From Leptospira idonii (GTDB lineage Bacteria > Spirochaetota > Leptospiria > Leptospirales > Leptospiraceae): a stretch of 64,000 nt of DNA. The stretch lies in NCBI RefSeq assembly GCF_004770995.1, contig NZ_RQHW01000003.1, positions 1 to 64,000 on the forward strand. The letters are read 5' to 3'. The notes below the pieces were generated by a model. That model made no database searches. It saw only the letters and a program-made list of their open reading frames with translations, and had not been told where the DNA came from. Below, in pieces: positions 49,525-56,898 of the stretch (within the stretch, counting starts at the first letter, position 1; each line of letters opens with the position of its first letter). Both the position numbers and the translations under genes were made by a program.

Positions 49525-50045
49525 AATTTAGGGGGAGGACATTCAAAACGATCGGATGGGAACCCCTTTTTAGGTTTTATTTGATCCATTCTTTTTTTAT
49601 GAAGTGCTTTTAAATTCGTTCTTTGTTCTTTCGTCAACTGGGATTCAAACTCAAGTCTGCCTTGGATTTGGATCATCCTCAATTCCAATTGAATGTTGCT
49701 AATCTCCTGGAGTTTGGATCTAACGGAGGACAGCTCCACTTTTTCGGACTCTAAAATATTCCTCAAATCCTCATGAAGAGAAGGCATTCGCTCCATGTTT
49801 TCCTTGAGAAGTATTTCTCTTTTGTCCAAAGAAGTTTTGATTTTATCTTTCTGCTCTTTAGTTAACTTCAATTCGGTGGAAAGTTTTTCGAATTCTTTTC
49901 CCTCCGGATCGGGAAAAGGAAAGATAATTCCGATAGGCCCCATCATCATCGGTCCTGTAGGAGGGGGTGGAGGATCCGCTTTCAAACCCATGTAGGTGCA
50001 CATGGTTAGAAGCAACATTCCTGTTTTTATGGGGATTTCTTTCAT
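49521..50045 (-). CDS. Spy/CpxP/ZraP-like periplasmic protein
   Basis: 174 residues. Signal peptide of about 23 residues, Pro/Met-rich stretch (DPPPPPTGPMMMGPIG), then a helical domain with two LTKEQ motifs (LKLTKEQKDKI, about 60-70, and SQLTKEQRTNL near 140), the LTxxQ hallmark of Spy and CpxP. Those proteins sense or chaperone unfolded periplasmic proteins or metals. As first gene of a sigma/anti-sigma operon it is a likely sensor or feedback component. AGGAG lies five bases upstream of the ATG. Confidence 0.82.
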   Translation of the reverse strand: MKEIPIKTGMLLLTMCTYMGLKADPPPPPTGPMMMGPIGIIFPFPDPEGKEFEKLSTELKLTKEQKDKIKTSLDKREILLKENMERMPSLHEDLRNILESEKVELSSVRSKLQEISNIQLELRMIQIQGRLEFESQLTKEQRTNLKALHKKRMDQIKPKKGFPSDRFECPPPKL

Positions 50046-50064
50046 TTTTTCTCCTTTTATAAAT

Positions 50065-50092
50065 TGAACGTTCTGAAAATAAAAAAGGTTCC
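50065..50092 (-). promoter_or_regulatory. Candidate ECF promoter of the Spy-like/sigma/anti-sigma operon
   Basis: On the minus strand GGAACC (50092-50087), 16 bases, then CGTTCA (50070-50065). The GGAAC -35 box and spacing are the common ECF pattern. The start of transcription would be about 13-15 bases before the ATG, leaving room for the AGGAG ribosome site. Suggests the sigma factor drives its own operon. Confidence 0.6.
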
Positions 50093-50115
50093 CTTTTATT
50101 TTAAAAAACGGAGCT

Positions 50116-50724
50116 ATGATTTGTATAAATGAAAGATCCAGGATGCAGATCCCTATGAACTTAGAAATCCCTCAATTTTCCTCCCCTTTTCTTCATCCTC
50201 AATCTACCAGTTTTGGAATGACTCGATTCGGAAGTTCCGTTTCCCTTTGGCCGGGAGCTGTGGTACGTGCGGATATGAACGAAATCAAATTGGGAGACTA
50301 TGTAAACATCCAGGACAATTCCACTTTGCACACGGACTCCCGTTCTCCCATTTCCATTGGAGATTGGAGCCTTGTAGGTCATAACGTAATGATCCACGGT
50401 TGTTCGATCGGAAGAGGAGTTTTGGTAGGAATCGGTTCGATCGTTTTGGATAAAGCGGAGATAGGAGACGGCTGTCAAATTGCCGCCGGGTGTCTCATCC
50501 GAGGCGGTAAAAAAATTCCTCCTAGGTCTCTTGTGGTGCCAAAAAACGGAGACATTCAAATCTACGAAGGGAAAGCCAAACCGGAGTTAACCGTTGCAGG
50601 ATGTATCGAATATGCTCATTTAGCAGTTCGATTCCAGAAAGGAATTTTCGGCCCTTTTACGGAAGAGGAAGAAACTCATTTTATAAAACAAGCCAAAGAC
50701 ATCATTTCCAAATTGGGAATATAA
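50116..50724 (+). CDS. Gamma-carbonic anhydrase-like hexapeptide-repeat protein
   Basis: About 202 residues of left-handed beta-helix. The three zinc histidines of gamma-class enzymes are present: STLHTD, then VGHNVMIHGC. Hexapeptide periodicity runs from VSLWPGAVVRADMNEIKLGDYVNIQDN to CLIRGGKKIPPRS, followed by a C-terminal helix. Start uncertain: ATG 50116 has GGAG very close; 50143 and 50155 are alternatives that better match family N-termini. Could be a true carbonic anhydrase or a related maintenance protein. Confidence 0.85.
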   Translation: MICINERSRMQIPMNLEIPQFSSPFLHPQSTSFGMTRFGSSVSLWPGAVVRADMNEIKLGDYVNIQDNSTLHTDSRSPISIGDWSLVGHNVMIHGCSIGRGVLVGIGSIVLDKAEIGDGCQIAAGCLIRGGKKIPPRSLVVPKNGDIQIYEGKAKPELTVAGCIEYAHLAVRFQKGIFGPFTEEEETHFIKQAKDIISKLGI

Positions 50725-50795
50725 GGGAACGATCGATTCATATCTGAATCGAATTGAAATCGAACGGTTTCGAATCGCAGAAAACTAAAACCGAT

Positions 50796-51188
50796 TTAGA
50801 TAGCGACTAAACTTAGCTCTTGCAAAGACAAAGCTCTTGCGATTCTGGACATTAAACTGAGTTTGGTGATCGGTTTCATCATAAAAGAGGAAACGGAGAT
50901 TTGGTGGATCTGTTCCAATTTTTTAGTGCAGTCCACTTTATCCAAAGCTGTGAGAATGATGACGGGGGTATCTCCTATATGAGGACCGGCTCCTTCTAAA
51001 AAAGTAAATCCGTCCATTTCGGGCATCATCACATCGGAGATGATCAAGTCGAAAGTTTCCCTACGAACGATTTCGGAAGCGACAATTCCGTTGTTCACAT
51101 ACTTGATGGAAAGATCGAACCGACGCAAACTATGTCGAATGATATCTGCCGAAAATTCATCGTCGTCAACCAGAAGGATTTTATACAT
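50796..51188 (-). CDS. Stand-alone response-regulator receiver protein
   Basis: 130 residues from ATG 51188 (GGGG eight bases upstream; a GTG at 51197 is the alternative). Acid pocket D8-D10, phospho-acceptor D52 in LIISDVMMPEMDG, switch threonine in VIILTALD and the conserved lysine in MMKPI are all present. No output domain. It begins 11 bases after the PrsW-like gene and is probably its operon partner; no histidine kinase is adjacent. Confidence 0.9.
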   Translation of the reverse strand: MYKILLVDDDEFSADIIRHSLRRFDLSIKYVNNGIVASEIVRRETFDLIISDVMMPEMDGFTFLEGAGPHIGDTPVIILTALDKVDCTKKLEQIHQISVSSFMMKPITKLSLMSRIARALSLQELSLVAI

Positions 51189-51199
51189 GTCGATCACCC

Positions 51200-52555
51200 C
51201 TATCTAAATTTCTTTTTAAGAATAAACTGAAATGCTCTTAAAAAATTTTTCAAATTTTGCAGAAACCTACCATACTGCCAAAAAAGGATTTCGCGGATCG
51301 GAATCTCTTCCAGCTGCACCATCGCACCTGCATCAGTAGACGAAATTTCAGACGAATTAAACCAGGCAACCTTCCCTTTTCTTTTCGAAAATTCCTTTCC
51401 ATAAATCCAAAAACTTACGGCCAGATTTCCTTTCAGAAGTTCGGGAGCATTCAAAGGTGTGTAAAAGAACTTTCCCGAGAGATGAAATACCACTGAATTC
51501 TCATAGAAAATATCATTTCCCAGACGAACAGCGTTCACTGACGGTACTTTCAAAATTCGATCTTGGAAAAACTTAGGATTGATGGAACGGGCAAAAAACA
51601 AACTCACCATAACAAAAAATGGATAATAGATAAAAATACATTCGTATTCCAAAAGCCGAATGGAAGGGAAAAGTTTATAAATCATCAAAGGATAAAACAG
51701 GAATAAGGTGAAAAAGAAAAGAATCAAAAGTAAAAGTAGAAAGATGGAAATAAATTTTCGTCTCGAAATGTTAAGGAAAAGATTTATATTCTTCCTTTTT
51801 ACAAGTCCCTGACTCACTCTCAGCCAGGCATTTTGTTTTTGATAGACCGATTTCAATTGATAATCGTCGAACTTTAGATTTACGGAATCCAAAACTTCTT
51901 TGGAAGGAATGACTTTCGATTTCGTTACGAACCATTCCAAACGAACAAATGCGATGATAAGTAAAATCGGAATATAGGCCATCCTTTCATGAAGAGCCAA
52001 TGCTGAGTAATTATAAAAACCGTGCAGTAGATAGGTGAAAGCGAGTCCTTTGATCAAGTACACAAAAGGATAATTATCCTTATTCGAATTCAAATACATC
52101 ACAGTATAAGCGCCCAAAATTCCGGAAGTCAGCAAATGAAAAGGCAATGAAGTGACCGTTCTAAAAACCAAAGACCAAAACTCAAGTTCGGAGATATAAA
52201 TAAAATTCTCCAATATACCGAAAGTCAATCCCAAGAAAATAGCATAACAAATGCCATCCGATAGATTGTATTCGATTCGATTGTTTCGAAATAAAAATAG
52301 TATGAATGCGAGTTTGCAGCTTTCTTCCAGAAAGGAAGATAGAAAAAAAGATCGGTAGAGGATGGAATCACCGGAGATATAAGAATCCAAAAGATTCCCT
52401 AAGATCAAAGAACAAGCAGCTGCGGCAAATCCGAAGATGACTGAAATCAAAGCGAGAGGTTTCTCCGGACGAAGAGAAAGAAGCCGCAGGTAATAGCGGC
52501 AATAAAGAAAGCCCAAACAGAAGTTCAGGCTTATGATAGTGAATAGGATAGACAT
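51200..52555 (-). CDS. PrsW-like intramembrane metalloprotease with C-terminal cytoplasmic domain
   Basis: 451 residues. The N-terminal half is an eight-helix membrane domain with the PrsW motifs: E-E-S-C-K (77-81), E116-N117 in FGILENFIY, H140 in LPFHLLTSG and H178 with N182 in LLHGFYNYSAL. PrsW cleaves anti-sigma factors in Bacillus. Two more membrane segments (about 275-335) follow. The C-terminal 110 residues include LAVSFWIYGKE and GKVAWFNSSEISSTDAGAMVQLEEI, reminiscent of a PilZ c-di-GMP domain though the arginine motif is not evident. Operon with the receiver protein. Confidence 0.75.
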   Translation of the reverse strand: MSILFTIISLNFCLGFLYCRYYLRLLSLRPEKPLALISVIFGFAAAACSLILGNLLDSYISGDSILYRSFFLSSFLEESCKLAFILFLFRNNRIEYNLSDGICYAIFLGLTFGILENFIYISELEFWSLVFRTVTSLPFHLLTSGILGAYTVMYLNSNKDNYPFVYLIKGLAFTYLLHGFYNYSALALHERMAYIPILLIIAFVRLEWFVTKSKVIPSKEVLDSVNLKFDDYQLKSVYQKQNAWLRVSQGLVKRKNINLFLNISRRKFISIFLLLLLILFFFTLFLFYPLMIYKLFPSIRLLEYECIFIYYPFFVMVSLFFARSINPKFFQDRILKVPSVNAVRLGNDIFYENSVVFHLSGKFFYTPLNAPELLKGNLAVSFWIYGKEFSKRKGKVAWFNSSEISSTDAGAMVQLEEIPIREILFWQYGRFLQNLKNFLRAFQFILKKKFR

Positions 52556-52597
52556 TTTTTAAATGAAAATCTAAGAAATCTTTATTCGTTTTCCAGC

Positions 52598-54652
52598 TTA
52601 GGCTACCGTTGCAGACAGCCTCTTTTTCAAAGCGAAACCGACTCCCAAAGAAACCGCTAACACCAACAACACTCCCAGAATGAAGTATTTGTTTTTGATG
52701 ACATTGATGAAACCGGCCAATGTTCCCGTAGCTGGAAGATTGTTATATACCGCAGATGTTTTGGTAACTTTTGTATACCAATCTCTAAAGGAAATTCCAC
52801 CGGAATCCACCCATGCAGCATATTCCAAGTAACCGGTCTTAACCGAGAGACGAATGTCCAAAGTTTCCACTTGCCAATGCCAAATTCCAGGAACTACAAT
52901 CGAGAAAGGATAGGATCCACTTGTCAAGATTTGCAGAATACTGGAGTTTTTTCCCGGCAAATGTGTTTCCGTTTCTGTAAAGTTCAAATTCAAAGGTGCG
53001 GTGTTTACAAGCACGATATAAGGGTCGTAAGGTGCATGTCCGATTTCCGCTCTGGCAACAGGAGTGTTGAAAGTAAGTTCCAATGCTGCTTTTTTACCGG
53101 GTTTGAAAGTGATGCTGTTCGTATTGTTCGCAGATTGGCTTGTCTGCGAACTATTTTCATTATATACGGAAATTCCGTTTTTCAGATCGTTCGCACTGAA
53201 AGTCGCATTGGTTTGAGTGACCACATTTGTGAATCCTGTCACTTTTCTTACCAAACCTGCTCCTGTCGCTGCGGCACCAAATCTCAATCGGAAAGTATGC
53301 ACCAACAAAGTTCCTTTCGCAACATGTTGGTAATAGGTTCTCAGTTTTACGATTTTACCTTTTGCGTTCACATCCTCTTCGGATCTTCCCCAAGTCACAT
53401 AGTCGTTTAAGTCTCCATCTCCTTCCAAAGGATACAGATCTTCATAAGCCATAGTGATTAGATCGCTCTCGGAACAAGTGATCGGAAAACAAATCTTAGA
53501 TGCTCTAGTGGCATCATTCGGATAGGCATCATAGTCGTCAGGAATTTGATCTCCGTCCGCATCCGCCAACATCGCTTGCGGTTGGAAAGTTCCTGTTACC
53601 GCCAAAGTTCTATTTACTTGTGTCAACTCTTGTCCGTTCATCGGCAATAAGCTGATCGGGTGAGAAAGGATCTTACTTCCTAAGTGAACCACTGCCTGCA
53701 CATTCGCTAATGTGGTAGCTACCGTAAATGTTCCTTGGATCTTTCCGTTGTTGTCCGTTACGAGCTGTGCCAAAACATTTGTGGTACCTGTTGTCGGATT
53801 CGTATCTACGATTCGCACCACTGCACCTGGTAAAAATCCGTTATCGTCTTTCACTACGATCGTTACAGGAGTTGTTTTGATGGTTTGAAGTGCAAAAGTC
53901 ACTTGTCCATGTTGGTCTTGGTTGGTTGCAGTTACCGTAAAAGTAGGTTCTGCTGGAGGATTATTTCCTGTGCCACTGCCGGATCCTGAGCCAGAGCTAC
54001 CACTTCCACTACCGGAATCACCGGACCCACTTCCTGAAGAACCGCTCCCTGATCCGGAACCACCGTCTGCGACTCCACCAGATCCTGAAGATCCACTGCC
54101 GGTTCCTCAGTCAGAGCTACCACTTCCACTACCGGAATCGCCAGATCCACTTCCTGAAGAACCGCTCCCTGATCCGGAACCAGATCCATTACCACCGTCT
54201 GCGACTCCACCAGATCCTGAGCCGGAGCTACCACTTCCACTTCCCGAAGAACCACTCCCTGATCCGGAACCAGATCCACTACCACCATCTGCGACTCCAC
54301 CAGATCCTGAAGATCCACTACCAGATCCTGAAGATCCACTACCGGATCCTCCGTCAGAGCTACCACTTCCACTACCTGAGTCACCGGATCCACTTCCCGA
54401 AGAACCGCTTCCTGATCCGGAATCATTATTAGTAACTTGTGTTGCTACCGTCTGACCAGGGCTAGGTTCCGGGATCACCACGGTAGCCGGTCCGTCGTTT
54501 GCCGCTGCCGCCGTTGCAGCCAAGGCTGCTTCTAATCCACTGCTTTGCATCAAAGCTAAAAATGGGAGTATTCCTATCTTCTTTTTCCCGCTTCCACAAT
54601 GATAGAAAAGGCCAAGAAAGAAAAGAAGTGTAAGTAACTTTCTGATAATCAT
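52598..54652 (-). pseudogene. LruC-domain lipoprotein gene interrupted by an in-frame TGA
   Basis: One frame of 685 codons broken by TGA at 54109..54107. N-terminus: lipoprotein signal ending F-Y-H-C (C19), then a Gly-Ser repeat with GVADGG inserts (about 75-235). After the TGA the same frame continues through more Gly-Ser repeat, a domain with VVKDDNGFLPGAVVRIVD, a calcium-loop-like DADGDQIPDDYDAYPNDATRA, the LruC motif LITMAYEDLYPLEGDGDLNDYV and a C-terminal membrane segment (KYFILGVLLVLAVSLGVGFALKKR). A sister repeat at 54343-54360 has GGA where TGA stands, so one base change explains the break. It may be a true nonsense mutation, a sequencing error in a repeat, or two separately translated parts (GTG at 53902). 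Confidence 0.8.
53955..54440 (-). repeat. Gly-Ser-coding low-complexity repeat
   Basis: Tandem and nested copies of GGATCC/GGTAGTGGA-type units. A unit of roughly 95-110 bases (from agctaccacttccac to ccaccagatcctga) occurs at about 53995 and again at about 54115, with a partial third copy at about 54358. Likely to vary in length by slippage or recombination. Confidence 0.85.
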
Positions 54653-55085
54653 ATCACTACCTCAAATTGATGATATAAAGTTTGTTTTTAATTTAAGCTT
54701 TTCTAGAAAGTGAAACGACCCACATGTTACCCGTTTGCTGATTCACTGGAAAAGGAAGACGCAAAAAAAAAATAAAAATAAAACAAAACTTGTAAAGTCT
54801 AATTTTTTTATTGGAACTTTATATAAATTCCTACCGCAGAACACCTCTCACACTCATGTTTACCGTTAGCTTGTACCACTTTTCACGAGTTTGTTGGTAA
54901 ATGCCTATACCAATTAAGACATATTTTCGGAATTTTCCTAATGAAATCGAACCAATACAATAACAATGTTCTTAATTAGAAAATACGAATTTTTTAATGA
55001 TAAGAAAGAAAAAAGGAAGAAATGAGACATAACAAGAAAGAGGGAAGGAATCCGAACCGATCAGTCTGCCTGTGTTAGGCGGGAA
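54653..55085. other. 433-base AT-rich intergenic region upstream of the LruC-domain gene
   Basis: Contains the promoter region and the GAGG ribosome site of the lipoprotein gene, a long A-rich tract near 54770-54790, and a dyad TTGGTA (54894-54899)/TACCAA (54908-54913). A short GCCT/AGGC hairpin near 55068-55080 may end the thioesterase gene. No coding sequence supported. Confidence 0.5.
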
Positions 55086-55583
55086 TTATTTACGGCTGTC
55101 CTTAATTTTACGAGCCAATTCTCTTGCCGTTTCAATTCTCAATCTACCTTCTTCGAAACGGCGAATTTCCGTAGGAGTTTCCAAAATCAATTCAGGGACA
55201 GCGGTCGGTTTTTTATTCTGATCCAAAGCAACGAAAGAAAGATAAGCGGTAGTCGCACGCACACTTTCCCCCGTAAAAGGATTCTCCTTATTCACCTGCA
55301 CTCCAATTTCCATAGAAGTTTTTCCCACATAGTTCACCATCGCTTTCAAATGAACATGATCTCCGATCTGGATGGGAGAAATAAAATTGATCCGGTCGAT
55401 GCTGGCGGTCACCGCCTCACAGGCAGAATGTCTTTGCGCCGCCATAACAGCAATTAAGTCGATCCAAGACATAATCGCCCCTCCGAAAGCGGTTCCATAA
55501 TGATTGGCATGATCCGGCATCACAACATGGCGGGTTTCTACCGCAGAATCTTTCGGAGATTTAGGGCGCAAAGGTTCGGACAT
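55086..55583 (-). CDS. Acyl-CoA thioesterase, YciA/ACOT hotdog type
   Basis: 165 residues. HotDog-fold motif VVMPDHANHYGTAFGGAIMSWIDLIAVMAAQRHS, with the conserved asparagine/histidine and aspartate of the 4HBT active site, then VTASIDRINFISPIQIGDHVHLKAMV. C-terminal Arg/Glu-rich helix. Hydrolyses acyl-CoAs in the cytoplasm. Monocistronic, with its promoter in the GC-rich region to the right. Confidence 0.9.
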   Translation of the reverse strand: MSEPLRPKSPKDSAVETRHVVMPDHANHYGTAFGGAIMSWIDLIAVMAAQRHSACEAVTASIDRINFISPIQIGDHVHLKAMVNYVGKTSMEIGVQVNKENPFTGESVRATTAYLSFVALDQNKKPTAVPELILETPTEIRRFEEGRLRIETARELARKIKDSRK

Positions 55584-56176
55584 ACTTCCATTTGAGAAAA
55601 AGAAACAAGTGTCGGGAACTATTTTTTAATGGGTGGTGGGGCGAACCCCGAAGGATCGGGGCCAGGCTGCTCCGGGGTCCGCTTCGCTCCCGTCGTCTCT
55701 CCCTTCTTCTGGATGCGAGACCAAGCCCTTCGCATCCTTTTCGCAGAATATTGCTACCAAATTTACATACCATCTCGCCCCGGATCGAGCGAGCGCCCTC
55801 GTCGAGGGAGAGCCGGAAAAGGCGCCCAAACGAAATACACTTCACGCTCGTTATGTAGGAGGTACTACATTCTTTAAGGGAAATAGGATAAAAGGAATCT
55901 ATTGTGGGAGTTACCACATTTCTAAGATCAATTCAAATCCGGTGACCAAGGCGGGCGTAGGAGGTACTACATTTCTGGAACCAACCCAAATCTGGGGGTT
56001 CGTCCGCTAAGTAGGAGGTACTACAAATTTCGGCCAAAGTTTTTTAGCCTTGCGGAAGTACCACACAAAAACGAAAAAGATATTTCGTTTTCGACCTTGA
56101 CTTCTAAGAGGGTACCAAAAGTCTTTCCCAGAGACCCTATTTCCTCGCATTTATATATATAAATTAGGTAATTTTC
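55584..56176. other. 593-base region between the thioesterase gene and rpmH
   Basis: Left part (55630-55830) is GC-rich compared with its surroundings and full of hairpins, for example CCCCGA/TCGGGG (55646-55651 with 55656-55661, loop AGGA). Right part holds five palindromic elements at 55854-56065. Several open frames cross it but their composition follows the repeats, so none is called. The rpmH promoter must lie near the end. Confidence 0.6.
55854..56065. repeat. Cluster of five palindromic elements upstream of rpmH
   Basis: Copies: TGTAGGAGGTACTACA (55854-55869), TGTGGGAGTTACCACA (55903-55918), CGTAGGAGGTACTACA (55956-55971), AGTAGGAGGTACTACA (56010-56025) and TGCGGAAGTACCACA (56051-56065). 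Starts are 49, 53, 54 and 41 bases apart, all in the same orientation. Spacers are unrelated to each other. The element also occurs singly at 23068, 32101 and, less exactly, near 61 and 8089. Confidence 0.8.
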
Positions 56177-56338
56177 ATGAAACGTACATTCCAACCGAGC
56201 AAAATCAAACGCGTAAGAACTCACGGATTCCGAACTAGAATGGCAACGCCAGGCGGAAGAAATGTGTTGAGCAACCGCAGAAAAAAAGGTCGTCATAAAT
56301 TGACCGTTTCCGACGAGAAAATCGGGAGAAAGTTCTAG
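56177..56338 (+). CDS. rpmH: 50S ribosomal protein L34
   Basis: 53 residues: [20 protein letters not shown] at the start, then [24 protein letters not shown], the invariant L34 sequence with a slightly long C-terminus (DEKIGRKF). Short, so easily missed. The five-element palindrome cluster lies directly upstream. Followed at once by rnpA. Confidence 0.98.
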   Translation: MKRTFQPSKIKRVRTHGFRTRMATPGGRNVLSNRRKKGRHKLTVSDEKIGRKF

Positions 56339-56344
56339 GATTAG

Positions 56345-56671
56345 GAGCTTCCTTCGGAGACTCTTTGCGATAAATCGAGGATCCAAGAACTCTTTCGTAA
56401 CGCTCGTAAGGTAGGAACCTTCCCCTTAAGACTCCTTTCTCGTAAAAATGAGACAGGGAAGTCCTACTTTCTATTCTGTCCTGACAAGTCCCATAAACGC
56501 GCTGTCGACCGAAACCGAACGAAACGGCTCTTGAAAGAACTGGTTCGTACGCATTTGTCCCAATTCCCTGCGGGAATGGACTTTGCGATCCTAGCTCATA
56601 TCGATTTTTCCAAAAAATCCCCCGAAGAAAGAGAGACGATCTTTCAATCGTTCTTTCAGAAACCCCAATGA
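56345..56671 (+). CDS. rnpA: Ribonuclease P protein component, no standard start codon
   Basis: About 108 codons in the same frame as rpmH, after its stop (56336) and a second TAG (56342). Translation gives [22 protein letters not shown], then the RNR signature [21 protein letters not shown] and [21 protein letters not shown], clearly RnpA. There is no ATG, GTG or TTG between TAG 56342 and the conserved start; the first in-frame ATG is at 56574. Rare starts such as CTT 56348 or ATC 56381 are possible (AGGAG at 56343-56347), or a base is missing. The stop overlaps the yidD ATG (ATGA). 5' coordinate uncertain. Confidence 0.88.
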   Translation, partial: ELPSETLCDKSRIQELFRNARKVGTFPLRLLSRKNETGKSYFLFCPDKSHKRAVDRNRTKRLLKELVRTHLSQFPAGMDFAILAHIDFSKKSPEERETIFQSFFQKPQ

Positions 56672-56895
56672 ACAGGCTCTTTCTTTTACTTATCTTTCTC
56701 TATAAGAAGCTTCTTTCTCCGTTACTTCCGCCTGCTTGCCGTTTTACGCCAAGCTGCTCCGAATACGCTAAAGAAGCCTTCGAAACCTATTCTTTTTTCA
56801 AAGCTCTAAGACTCAGTATTTCCAGAATCTCCAGATGCCATCCATTACATGCGGGCGGATACGATCCGCTTCCAAGACCAACAAACAAGAGTTAA
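56668..56895 (+). CDS. yidD: Membrane protein insertion efficiency factor YidD
   Basis: 75 residues with the family core [29 protein letters not shown] and [13 protein letters not shown]. An N-terminal amphipathic helix attaches it to the inner membrane, where it assists YidC. Overlaps rnpA by four bases and precedes yidC by three. Confidence 0.96.
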   Translation: MNRLFLLLIFLYKKLLSPLLPPACRFTPSCSEYAKEAFETYSFFKALRLSISRISRCHPLHAGGYDPLPRPTNKS

Positions 56896-56898
56896 AAA

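Noticed and set aside
54107..54109. TGA as a selenocysteine codon
   Set aside because: It lies in a low-complexity Gly-Ser repeat whose sister unit codes glycine, with no plausible catalytic context and no selenocysteine insertion element recognised.
53922..54455. Plus-strand proline/aspartate-rich frame of 177 codons
   Set aside because: It is the complement of the Gly-Ser repeat of the minus-strand lipoprotein gene; no ribosome site and pure repeat composition.
55854..56065. Possible small CRISPR array
   Set aside because: Repeats are only 16 bases, palindromic, imperfect, with spacers of uneven length, and the same element occurs singly elsewhere; no cas gene is present.
56177..56671. 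Thermus-like overlap of rnpA around rpmH
   Set aside because: Both are in the same frame and two TAG codons separate them, so rnpA cannot start upstream of rpmH.
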